Shown: positions 1 to 7,038 of the stretch, piece after piece
Layout of the letters: every line of letters begins with the position of its first letter
Numbering within the stretch: position 1 is the stretch's first letter
Source of the DNA: a bacterium UBP3_UBA6266
Lineage (GTDB): Bacteria; Auribacterota; UBA6266
Direction of reading: 5' to 3'
DNA length: 11,799 nt
Assembly: GCA_002440765.1 (NCBI GenBank)
Contig: DJVC01000134.1
Coordinates: forward strand, 1-11,799
Position numbers and translations under genes: made by a program
Notes under the pieces: model-generated
The model's input: only the letters and a program-made list of their open reading frames with translations
Told to the model about the DNA's origin: nothing
Databases searched by the model: none

Positions 1-580
1 TCTGCGCCTGAATCGTTACATCAAGAGCAGTAGTCGGTTCATCGGCAATCAGTATGGAAGGCCCGCAAGCAAGCGCCATTGCTATCATAACCCTCTGCTG
101 CATCCCGCCGGACAACTGGTGAGGATAAGAGTCGAAGATTCTCTCAGGATCCGGAATCCTGACTTTTTTAAACATACGGACAGTTGAGTCTTTTGCCTTC
201 CTCCTGCCGAATCCGTTATGGACCGTAAAAACTTCCGCAACCTGGTTTCCCACGGTAAAAACAGGGTTCAGAGAAGTCATGGGCTCCTGAAACACCATAG
301 AGATTTCTTTGCCGCGTATTTTCCTTATATCTTTCTCTCTCAACTTCAACAGGTCTGTTCCATTATACAGGATTTCGCCTCCCGCAATCGCCCCCGGACC
401 GGGCACTAAATCCAGGATGGACAGAGAAGTGATGCTTTTTCCGCAGCCGGATTCCCCTACAATAGAAAGTATCTCCCCTTTTTTAATATCAAAACTGACA
501 TCATCCACAGCTTTTACCACGCCTTCGGAAGTATAGAAGTAAGTTTTAAGATTTTTTACAGAAAGCAGAGACATGGACAT
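1..580 (-). CDS. Peptide/nickel-type ABC transporter ATP-binding protein (DppD/OppD family), 3' end cut off
   Basis: Cytoplasmic ATPase subunit of an ABC importer of the oligopeptide/dipeptide/nickel class; it would power uptake together with two permeases and a binding protein lying outside the window. I translated 193 residues before the edge. Walker A GESGCGKS is at residues 42-49, the Q-loop glutamine at about 98 in [11 protein letters not shown], the signature LSGGM at 156-160, and Walker B plus D-loop ([14 protein letters not shown]) at 176-189. The [11 protein letters not shown] wording and the signature followed by [10 protein letters not shown] are typical of the DppD/OppD group. The switch histidine and the C-terminal oligopeptide-binding extension are missing because the window ends. 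There are two in-frame starts: ATG at 580 and ATG at 574. An AAGGAAGG Shine-Dalgarno just upstream suits either, and I chose the longer. The gene follows the secG terminator and so begins a new transcript. Substrate cannot be told from this fragment. Confidence 0.93.
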   Translation of the reverse strand, partial: MSMSLLSVKNLKTYFYTSEGVVKAVDDVSFDIKKGEILSIVGESGCGKSITSLSILDLVPGPGAIAGGEILYNGTDLLKLREKDIRKIRGKEISMVFQEPMTSLNPVFTVGNQVAEVFTVHNGFGRRKAKDSTVRMFKKVRIPDPERIFDSYPHQLSGGMQQRVMIAMALACGPSILIADEPTTALDVTIQAQ

Positions 581-601
581 TCAACCTTCCTTTAAAACCG
601 C

Positions 602-626
602 TTATTGAACTATTGTATTTCAATAA
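602..626. repeat. Perfect 8-bp inverted repeat over the -10 box (possible operator)
   Basis: TTATTGAA (602-609) and TTCAATAA (619-626) are exact reverse complements around a 9-bp spacer. The dyad covers the proposed -10 box and start point of the ABC transporter promoter. The geometry fits a binding site for a dimeric repressor, but the arms are AT-rich and only one copy is seen. Operator function is an inference. Confidence 0.3.
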
Positions 627-639
627 TACTTTTTTACAA
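612..639 (-). promoter_or_regulatory. Candidate sigma70-like promoter for the ABC transporter ATPase
   Basis: On the minus strand, TTGTAA (plus positions 634-639) and TACAAT (612-617) are separated by 16 bp, with 4/6 and 5/6 matches to the -35 and -10 consensus. Transcription would start near 605, leaving a leader of about 25 nt with the AAGGAAGG ribosome site. The -35 lies directly beyond the T-tract of the secG terminator, so the ATPase operon needs a promoter about here. The region is very AT-rich, which makes chance matches likely. Confidence 0.4.
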
Positions 640-640
640 T

Positions 641-669
641 AAAAAAAGCGCCGTTTAAACAAACGGCGC
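641..669 (-). terminator. Rho-independent terminator after secG
   Basis: On the minus strand a 9-bp perfect stem (GCGCCGTTT / AAACGGCGC, plus positions 648-669) with a GTTT loop is followed at once by seven T residues (647-641). It begins 20 bp after the secG stop codon and closes the gapA-pgk-tpiA-secG transcript. Confidence 0.92.
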
Positions 670-688
670 CTGAAAGCAAGTGGTTCAA

Positions 689-1006
689 TTATTCGGGCTT
701 ACTGTCCTGCTGCAGCGGCGCTTCCTTCGCGGTTTTTGCGGCCTCAGCTTCTATCTTCGAGGCAAATGTCCCGCTCCTTTTGGAGCTCATGACTGCGAGG
801 GAAACACTTATAATCATCCATAAAACCGCTACGACAGTCGTGAACTTTGTCAGTATATCCCCCGCTCTGGAGCCAAAAATAGTCTGAGTTCCGCCACCCG
901 CCCCGAAAAGTCCGGCCAAACCCTGCCCTTTTCCGGCCTGCAGTAAAACAATAATAATCAAGGCTATACATAACAAAACATGTACAGATAAAAGAAAAGT
1001 AAACAT
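689..1006 (-). CDS. secG: Preprotein translocase subunit SecG
   Basis: Small inner-membrane subunit of the SecYEG channel that assists SecA-driven export. The 105-residue protein has the SecG layout: transmembrane segment 1 at about residues 2-22, a glycine-rich loop (GKGQGLAGLFGAGGGTQTIFG, residues 25-45), and transmembrane segment 2 at about 54-74. A charged alanine/lysine-rich tail follows, ending in SKPE. Length is normal for the family. The ATG at 1006 is only 2 bp after the tpiA stop, and the AGAGG ribosome site lies inside the last tpiA codons, so translation is probably coupled to tpiA. It is the last gene of the glycolytic operon, ahead of a strong terminator. SecG next to tpiA is a familiar arrangement in many bacteria. 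Confidence 0.93.
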   Translation of the reverse strand: MFTFLLSVHVLLCIALIIIVLLQAGKGQGLAGLFGAGGGTQTIFGSRAGDILTKFTTVVAVLWMIISVSLAVMSSKRSGTFASKIEAEAAKTAKEAPLQQDSKPE

Positions 1007-1008
1007 AT

Positions 1009-1767
1009 TTATACCTCTTGGTATTTAATTAATTTTTCGAATGAATCAACTTTTAAGCTTGCTCCGCCTACAAGGCCGCCGTCTATATCTTTCTGTGACA
1101 TCAGCTTTTTGATATTATCGGGTTTTATGCTTCCGCCATACTGGATACGGACAGATTCAGCAACCTCACCACCGAATAAATCAGATAAAAGTTCCCTTAT
1201 ATAAGAATGAACCTCCTGCGCCTGCTCCGGCGTTGCGGTTTTGCCGGTCCCTATAGCCCAAACCGGCTCATATGCAATAACCACCTTCATCATCTCTTCC
1301 TTTTTCAATCCCTGAAGAGACCCCTGAATTTGATCTTTGACAATATCTTTTGTTGTCCCCTTTTCGCGCTCTTCCAGTTTCTCGCCGACGCAAACTATAG
1401 GAGTTAAACCTGTATTTAACACCGCTTTCAGCTTTTTGTTAACCGTTTCATTAGTATCGCCAAACATTGCCCTTCTTTCGGAATGCCCGAGGATAACATA
1501 CAAACATCCCGCTTCTTTTATCATTGACGGGGAAATCTCTCCCGTAAAAGCTCCTTGCTCTTCCCAGTACGCGTCCTGCGCCCCGATTTTGACATTCGAA
1601 CCTTTCAGGACATCCGCCACTTTTGAAACAGCCGTGAAAGGCGGGCAGACAACAATATCAACATCGTTTATTTTTTTAACCTTTTCCCTGAGTTCAGAAA
1701 CGAATTCAACAGCTTCAGAAATAGTTTTATAAAGCTTCCAGTTTCCGGCAATAATAGGCCTACGCAT
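1009..1767 (-). CDS. tpiA: Triosephosphate isomerase
   Basis: Interconverts dihydroxyacetone phosphate and glyceraldehyde 3-phosphate in glycolysis and gluconeogenesis; cytoplasmic TIM barrel, normally a dimer. The 252-residue protein is full length. Catalytic residues are visible: N9 and K11 in AGNWK, H95 in GHSERR, and E167 in AYEPVWAIGTGK, followed by flexible loop 6. Phosphate-binding segments are YGGSIKPDN (from 210) and GGLVGGASL (from 230). The start ATG at 1765-1767 has AGGAG (1777-1781) 9 nt upstream. It is separated from pgk by a 196-bp AT-rich repeat-like spacer and from secG by 2 bp. No missing or substituted key residues were seen. Confidence 0.97.
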   Translation of the reverse strand: MRRPIIAGNWKLYKTISEAVEFVSELREKVKKINDVDIVVCPPFTAVSKVADVLKGSNVKIGAQDAYWEEQGAFTGEISPSMIKEAGCLYVILGHSERRAMFGDTNETVNKKLKAVLNTGLTPIVCVGEKLEEREKGTTKDIVKDQIQGSLQGLKKEEMMKVVIAYEPVWAIGTGKTATPEQAQEVHSYIRELLSDLFGGEVAESVRIQYGGSIKPDNIKKLMSQKDIDGGLVGGASLKVDSFEKLIKYQEV

Positions 1768-1963
1768 ACCGCTAATCTCCTATAACTTCTTCCATTCAAA
1801 AAATAACATTACATGTATTGCAGAAAAACCCGAAATTCTAAATAATATCTAAATCCAAATAAAAAATCCTAAACAAAGCCTGATATTTTTTATCTTTTCT
1901 TTCGAATTTTGCATTTCGATATTCGAATTTGTTCAGTATTTCGTGCTTCGTCCTTCTAATTTT
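1768..1963. repeat. 196-bp spacer of degenerate TTCGAATTT/GGATTT-type motifs between pgk and tpiA
   Basis: This gap lies inside an otherwise tight operon and codes for nothing I can recognise. It is AT-rich and built of related short words. TTCGAATTT occurs exactly at 1901-1909 and 1922-1930, and GAAATTC at 1832-1838. AAATCC (minus: GGATTT) occurs at 1851-1856 and 1864-1869, with further ATTTCG copies around 1913 and 1938. TTCGATATTCGAA around 1915-1927 is a small palindrome. No GC-rich hairpin with a T-tract and no good TTGACA promoter were found. I recall similar TTCGAATTT-rich intergenic filler from environmental bacterial genomes, but could not check this. The tpiA ribosome site (1777-1781) is at the left end. 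Confidence 0.5.
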
Positions 1964-3181
1964 CTACTTGTCGGTCAAAGCCGCTATACCCGGCAATTCC
2001 TTCCCCTCGAGATATTCAAGTGAGGCTCCGCCGCCGGTGGATATATGTGAAATCTTATCGCTTACACCGCTTTTATTTATGGCAGAAACAGAATCTCCCC
2101 CGCCAACAATGGATATCGCATCCGATTCGGATAAAGCCCTGGCAATCGCCATTGTCCCTTTGGAGAAAGGCTCCATTTCAAAAACACCCATAGGCCCGTT
2201 CCATATAACGGTTTTAGCTTCCTTGATTTTTACGGAAAACAACTCTACCGTTTTTGGGCCTATATCAAGTCCCATCCAGCCGGCTGTTATTTTATCTTCT
2301 TCTACCACCTTTACATTCGCGTCCTCACCGAACTTATCGCCTATTACATGGTCAACAGGTAAAAGTATGCTTACGTTTCTGGCGTGGGCTTTCTTTAATA
2401 TCTCGGAAACAAGATTCGGGACATTAATTTTATTTCCTTTTTTATCTTCTATAAGCTCCTCGACTCTGGAGCTTCCCACAGAGATACCCTTAACCTTCAG
2501 AAAAGTATAAGCCATGGCTCCGCCGATCAATATGGAATCCACTTTTTCTATAAGGTTTTTAATGACCTTGATTTTATCCGATACCTTTGCTCCGCCCATA
2601 ATGGCGATAAAAGGTCTTTTCGGGTTTTCGACAGCCTGCCCGAGATAATCGATTTCTTTTTTAAGCAGATACCCGGCGGCACACTGTTTTATGTATTTTG
2701 TCACGCCTACCATAGAAGCATGAGCCCTGTGCGCGGTTCCGAAAGCATCATCAATATACACATCGCCCAGCGAAGCAAGTTCCCTGGCAAAAGAGTCATC
2801 GCCTTTTTCCTCGCCCGGATAGAATCTCAGGTTCTCAAGCAAAAGCACATCGCCTTCTTTCAATTGCCCGACCATCATCTGGACTCTGCTGCCGATACAG
2901 TCATTGGCAAAATTAACATTTTTATTCAGGAGTTCTGAAAGCCTCTTTGCAACAGGCTCAAGGCTGTATTCGGGATTCCCCTGTCCTTTAGGTCTTCCCA
3001 GATGAGACATAAGAATGGCTTTGCCGCCATTGTCCATAACATATTTTATGGTCGGCAAAGCAGCGCGGATTCTCGTATCATCGGTGATATCCTGTTTATC
3101 GTCAAGAGGAACGTTGAAATCAACTCTTATAAGAACCTTTTTCCCTCTGACATCCAGGTCTTCAATAAAAAGTTTAGCCAT
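1964..3181 (-). CDS. pgk: Phosphoglycerate kinase
   Basis: Transfers phosphate between 1,3-bisphosphoglycerate and ADP, the first ATP-yielding step of glycolysis; cytoplasmic two-domain monomer. The 405 residues are full length. The substrate-binding N-domain shows RVDFNVP (R19, D21, N23), SHLGRPKG (59-66), [12 protein letters not shown] with R119, and [13 protein letters not shown] (144-156). The nucleotide-binding C-domain shows GGAKVSDKI (196-204), [11 protein letters not shown] (325-335), GGGDSVSA (360-367) and [13 protein letters not shown] (381-393). The ATG at 3179-3181 is preceded by AAAAGG 8 nt upstream. It follows gapA by 19 bp and is co-transcribed with it. No odd residues were seen. 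Confidence 0.97.
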   Translation of the reverse strand: MAKLFIEDLDVRGKKVLIRVDFNVPLDDKQDITDDTRIRAALPTIKYVMDNGGKAILMSHLGRPKGQGNPEYSLEPVAKRLSELLNKNVNFANDCIGSRVQMMVGQLKEGDVLLLENLRFYPGEEKGDDSFARELASLGDVYIDDAFGTAHRAHASMVGVTKYIKQCAAGYLLKKEIDYLGQAVENPKRPFIAIMGGAKVSDKIKVIKNLIEKVDSILIGGAMAYTFLKVKGISVGSSRVEELIEDKKGNKINVPNLVSEILKKAHARNVSILLPVDHVIGDKFGEDANVKVVEEDKITAGWMGLDIGPKTVELFSVKIKEAKTVIWNGPMGVFEMEPFSKGTMAIARALSESDAISIVGGGDSVSAINKSGVSDKISHISTGGGASLEYLEGKELPGIAALTDK

Positions 3182-3200
3182 GACAAAATACCTTTTATGA

Positions 3201-4241
<1,041 letters not shown>

Positions 4242-4263
4242 CTACCCGGTTCAAAGTTTCACT

Positions 4264-4291
4264 ATTTTATCTGTTCTTCCAAGTATGTCAA
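4264..4291 (-). promoter_or_regulatory. Strong sigma70-like promoter of the gapA operon
   Basis: On the minus strand, TTGACA (plus 4286-4291, perfect -35) is followed after 16 bp by TAAAAT (4264-4269, 5/6 match to -10). The start point would be near 4257, giving a leader of about 48 nt with AAGGAGG just before the gapA ATG. This explains independent expression of the glycolytic genes from the upstream minus-strand cluster, which ends at 4318. No obvious operator or riboswitch-like fold was seen in the leader. Confidence 0.8.
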
Positions 4292-4317
4292 GGGTAAAAA
4301 GGTATTTTTAAACTAAT

Positions 4318-4842
4318 CTATTGGCAGCCGAAAAGGGATTCGACCGACTGTTGAAGCTCTTCCCTCTGCAGATTCTCAAGGTATTTTTCTTTAGCGGAAA
4401 ACGTTATACAGTTATCTTCTTTCTTAATAAGGACGTCTTCAGTGTCCCATATATAAACCGGTTTCAGAGTTCCTTCAATCTTAGGCTCTCCAAACCGGTC
4501 ATTAAGGCTTCCTATAATAAATTCAAAAACATCACAGGCATAACACTTATTCAATTCATAAAACTTTATGCTTATCAATGTTATGACATAATTATCATAC
4601 TTTTTAAGTTTAGTAGCATCGGCCGTGACAGAAAGGTTTCCCCAATAATACTGTTTTTCCACCATATAATAACGGTAAACACCCTGGTGGAAAGCTTTTT
4701 TCTGTATCTGCTTCCCGAATATTTTTGCAAAACTTTCGTTATGAAAACCCAGCGGAATCCGGGAAACTAAAATATAATCCTGTGAATATGCAAAACCTGA
4801 AATCAGCAGGGTGATGACCGCGGCAAAAATAAACTTTTTCAT
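4318..4842 (-). CDS. Small exported protein of unknown function (174 aa)
   Basis: I do not recognise a family. The product starts with a clear Sec signal peptide (MKKFIFAAVITLLISGFAYS, cleavage likely before QDY), so it is periplasmic or secreted. The mature part is mixed alpha/beta with many aromatic residues. It contains C100-x2-C103 (KCYACDVFEF), a LNDRFGEPK segment, a YIWDTEDVLIKK strand pair, and a charged helical end (residues 150-165) closing with FGCQ. The FGEP-then-W-strand pattern resembles small periplasmic proteins of unknown function in other bacteria; this is an impression only. I chose ATG 4842 rather than the upstream in-frame ATG at 4905. It gives the signal peptide at the very N-terminus, has AGGAG (4850-4854) 7 nt upstream, and avoids overlap with the preceding comF-like gene. 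It is the last gene of the five-gene cluster. Confidence 0.85.
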   Translation of the reverse strand: MKKFIFAAVITLLISGFAYSQDYILVSRIPLGFHNESFAKIFGKQIQKKAFHQGVYRYYMVEKQYYWGNLSVTADATKLKKYDNYVITLISIKFYELNKCYACDVFEFIIGSLNDRFGEPKIEGTLKPVYIWDTEDVLIKKEDNCITFSAKEKYLENLQREELQQSVESLFGCQ

Positions 4843-4873
4843 CAATAGTCTCCTTATATAAAACTTAATCTGT

Positions 4874-5671
4874 TTAAGCGCTGCTATCCGCGGCTGTAAC
4901 AGCAAAAGTCATAACTTCTATACTCCGGGCTTCCGCCTTCTTCAGGGCAATTGCACATTCGTTCAACGTAGCTCCCGTAGTACATATATCATCAAACAAA
5001 AGGATTTTTTTTCCTTTTATTCTGCCGGCTTTTACGGTTTTAAAGACATTTTTAATATTTTTTATTCTTTTTGTCCTGGTAAGGCTTGCCTGATGGAGGG
5101 TGCTTTTTGTTTTGGCAAGAGCCTTCACAACAGGAATCCCCGTAATTTTAGAAATCATCTTTGCGAGAAATGAAGAATGATTGAACCCTCTTTTCAGTCT
5201 ATCAATCATATGCATGGGCACAGGTACAATTATATCAGATGATATTGCGCTTAAAAGCCCTTTTTTATCCATTAACCCTGTAATAGCCTGCGCCGCTTCA
5301 AAATTTTTACCGTATTTAAACTGGTGTACAAGAAATCTGGTTTTTTCACACAATCTGTAAGCATGATACGTCCTGCCGCAGGAAAATTGAGTATAGCTGC
5401 ATTTGACACAGAGACTGTTTGCTTCGGAATGGATTTTTCCGCATTTTACGCACCGGGCGGAATCAAAACCTGTAAATCCGCCGTAACAATCCCCGCAAAT
5501 AAACCTTATATCCCCCTCATCACAGAGTTTCCCGCAAAACAAACATCTTGGAGGGAAAAAAATATCTTCTGCGGTCTTAAGCCAGGAACCCGCCGCGGAC
5601 TTTATCTTCTTTGCAGAGCCGGATATATTTTTTTTGTTAAAAATACCGCCATGGCTATAAGAAAAAGACAC
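4874..5671 (-). CDS. comF: ComF family protein (zinc finger plus phosphoribosyltransferase domain)
   Basis: ComF-type proteins pair an N-terminal zinc-ribbon with a type I phosphoribosyltransferase-like domain. Some are needed for DNA uptake in competent bacteria, and the substrate is uncertain. Here the 265 residues show CxxC pairs at C43/C46, C59/C62, C74/C77 and C88/C91, then a FKYGKNFEAA segment. PVPMHMIDRLKRGFNHS (150-166) and QASLTRTKRIKNI (194-206) follow, then the PRPP loop ILLFDDICTTGAT (223-235). All family hallmarks are intact. The start is GTG at 5669-5671: no ATG occurs in frame before residue 134, and AAGGAGG (5681-5687) sits 9 nt upstream. The gene therefore overlaps the end of the CPBP gene by 70 bp. 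No other competence gene is in the window, so a role in DNA uptake is not established. Confidence 0.92.
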   Translation of the reverse strand: MSFSYSHGGIFNKKNISGSAKKIKSAAGSWLKTAEDIFFPPRCLFCGKLCDEGDIRFICGDCYGGFTGFDSARCVKCGKIHSEANSLCVKCSYTQFSCGRTYHAYRLCEKTRFLVHQFKYGKNFEAAQAITGLMDKKGLLSAISSDIIVPVPMHMIDRLKRGFNHSSFLAKMISKITGIPVVKALAKTKSTLHQASLTRTKRIKNIKNVFKTVKAGRIKGKKILLFDDICTTGATLNECAIALKKAEARSIEVMTFAVTAADSSA

Positions 5672-6426
5672 GAAAGCAATCCTCCTTCAAAATATTCGGT
5701 TGAACCGAAAAGAGGCAAAAACCATGAATCACTGTAATGCGTCGGGACATCCAGAAAAATACTCTTGGTCTTCATAACAAAAACCCATCCGGCATGGATT
5801 CCCATCGGGAAAAACAGGCTTCCGGTTTTTATCCTCGCGTCCATAAGTATATAACTGACGGCGGCTATGCCGAACATGCCGGCAAAATGTTCCGGGAAAA
5901 ATTTTTCCCCTTCAATAAAAACCGGTTTTATAAGATGCAACAGGGCAAATAGTACGGTTACAGTCCAGAAGGAAACTTTTGCCGAACTGTATTTCTTTAT
6001 CTTTGAAAACAGATAGCCTCTAAAGACAAATTCTTCAAACACAGACACCGCAAGCGCAATAAAAAGAGCCTCAACCGAGCGACGCAGGAAAGAACTCCAC
6101 AGGAAAGCCGGGTCGGGATATCTCAGCCGGAAAAAATAAAAAGCAGCAAGAAGAACACACAGGCTTAAAACCCCCGAAGTCAAACCGTAAAGATATTTTT
6201 TCGCCGCAAGTGAGGTATCCAGCCCGAGCTCATGTCTGCTTAATCCCGAAAATCTGCAGTCCAGCATTATAAGAATAAGAAAAGCCACCGCGGATGTCCT
6301 GGTCCATATCTTAACTACAGGAAAATCAATAAAGCTGTGCACAGCTATAGCAAGAATGAAACCGATGACCGCCGAAGTAAAGGCTTCATACAATATACTG
6401 AACCTGTTGTTAAAGTAGCCGTTCAT
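5602..6426 (-). CDS. CPBP-family intramembrane glutamic-type protease homologue
   Basis: Polytopic membrane protein of the CPBP (Abi/Rce1-like) family. Characterised relatives cleave CaaX prenyl proteins or bacteriocins and other peptides within the membrane; bacterial substrates are mostly unknown. The 274 residues contain about eight hydrophobic segments (roughly 13-33, 43-58, 77-98, 118-130, 152-166, 183-198, 205-219, 250-267). Active-site motifs are present: EEFVFRG (E131, E132, R136), FALLH (F160, H164) and the third-motif histidine H211 in GIHAGWVF, so it is likely active. The ATG at 6424-6426 overlaps the previous stop codon (ATGA), with only an A-rich tract upstream, which suggests translational coupling. 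Its 3' end contains the ribosome site and first codons of the comF-like gene. The residues before the comF overlap still encode a hydrophobic helix, so the C-terminus looks real. Confidence 0.9.
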   Translation of the reverse strand: MNGYFNNRFSILYEAFTSAVIGFILAIAVHSFIDFPVVKIWTRTSAVAFLILIMLDCRFSGLSRHELGLDTSLAAKKYLYGLTSGVLSLCVLLAAFYFFRLRYPDPAFLWSSFLRRSVEALFIALAVSVFEEFVFRGYLFSKIKKYSSAKVSFWTVTVLFALLHLIKPVFIEGEKFFPEHFAGMFGIAAVSYILMDARIKTGSLFFPMGIHAGWVFVMKTKSIFLDVPTHYSDSWFLPLFGSTEYFEGGLLSCLFLIAMAVFLTKKIYPALQRR

Positions 6427-7028
6427 CTTTTTTTGGAAAACTCGACCGTCTTAAACAGACTTTTTACCAGGATAACCGGCTTACCCGATCCTCTGCATTT
6501 CATCATAATATTGCCGCCTTCTTCATAAATGCATTTGCCTTTTCTCTCGTTATCTTTTACGGACAGTTTTAAAATCTCATTAAAACCGGCTTCTTCCGAT
6601 TTCCCGGATTTCCTCAACCAGCCATTCTCGGAAACATATAAATCACCTTTAAGCCTATCTTTTATAAGGATGTCCTTATCACGCAATCCCAGCGCTTCTA
6701 TACGTTTCTTCCTGCCGGCTGTATTATATATCACGCTGATTCTGCCGGTATCCAGATTCATTACACAAATCTCTTCCTTGATAATTCTCCCTTTTTCATC
6801 ATCTACTACCTTGTCTCCCGGATTCACGATCCACATTATGCTTTCCCTCACGAAAACTATTTCCGAATCCGATATCCATATGGGAATCTTGTTGCTTGCC
6901 GAGAAAAATTTTTCTATTGTGTGTGTCGGAGGGTTCTCGCTCTTTCCGGCATAAAGCTGTTCTTCGGCCGGAACCGCCGAAACCGCAAAAAAGCACACTG
7001 CTATAAAAAATAATATTTTTACTTTCAT
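6423..7028 (-). CDS. Exported protein of unknown function (201 aa)
   Basis: No family recognised. The N-terminus is a good Sec signal peptide (MKVKILFFIAVCFFAVSAVPA, cleavage likely before EEQ), so the protein should be periplasmic or secreted. The mature part is rich in short beta strands of the kind IPIWISDSEIVFVRE, EEICVMNLDTGRISVIYN and GDLYVSENGWLRKSG. The x-V-M-N-L-D-T-G-R motif is reminiscent of TolB/WD-type propeller blades, but there is room for only two or three blades. Family assignment is therefore not supported. The ATG at 7028 lies 10 nt after the upstream stop and has no recognisable Shine-Dalgarno, so expression may depend on re-initiation. The stop (TGA) overlaps the ATG of the CPBP gene. 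Confidence 0.82.
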   Translation of the reverse strand: MKVKILFFIAVCFFAVSAVPAEEQLYAGKSENPPTHTIEKFFSASNKIPIWISDSEIVFVRESIMWIVNPGDKVVDDEKGRIIKEEICVMNLDTGRISVIYNTAGRKKRIEALGLRDKDILIKDRLKGDLYVSENGWLRKSGKSEEAGFNEILKLSVKDNERKGKCIYEEGGNIMMKCRGSGKPVILVKSLFKTVEFSKKR

Positions 7029-7038
7029 AAGATTTTGT

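Noticed and set aside
1929-2510. Long plus-strand ORF of 193 codons opposite pgk
   Set aside because: It lies antisense to intact, full-length pgk and has no family motifs or ribosome site; a shadow ORF.
4292-4317. Possible terminator between the five-gene cluster and gapA
   Set aside because: Only a short A/T dyad (AAAAA-TACC-TTTTT) is present, without a GC stem; too weak to call.
4843-4905. Upstream ATG at 4905 extending the small exported protein by 21 residues
   Set aside because: It would bury the signal peptide behind a basic stretch and overlap the comF-like gene; the ATG at 4842 has its own AGGAG.
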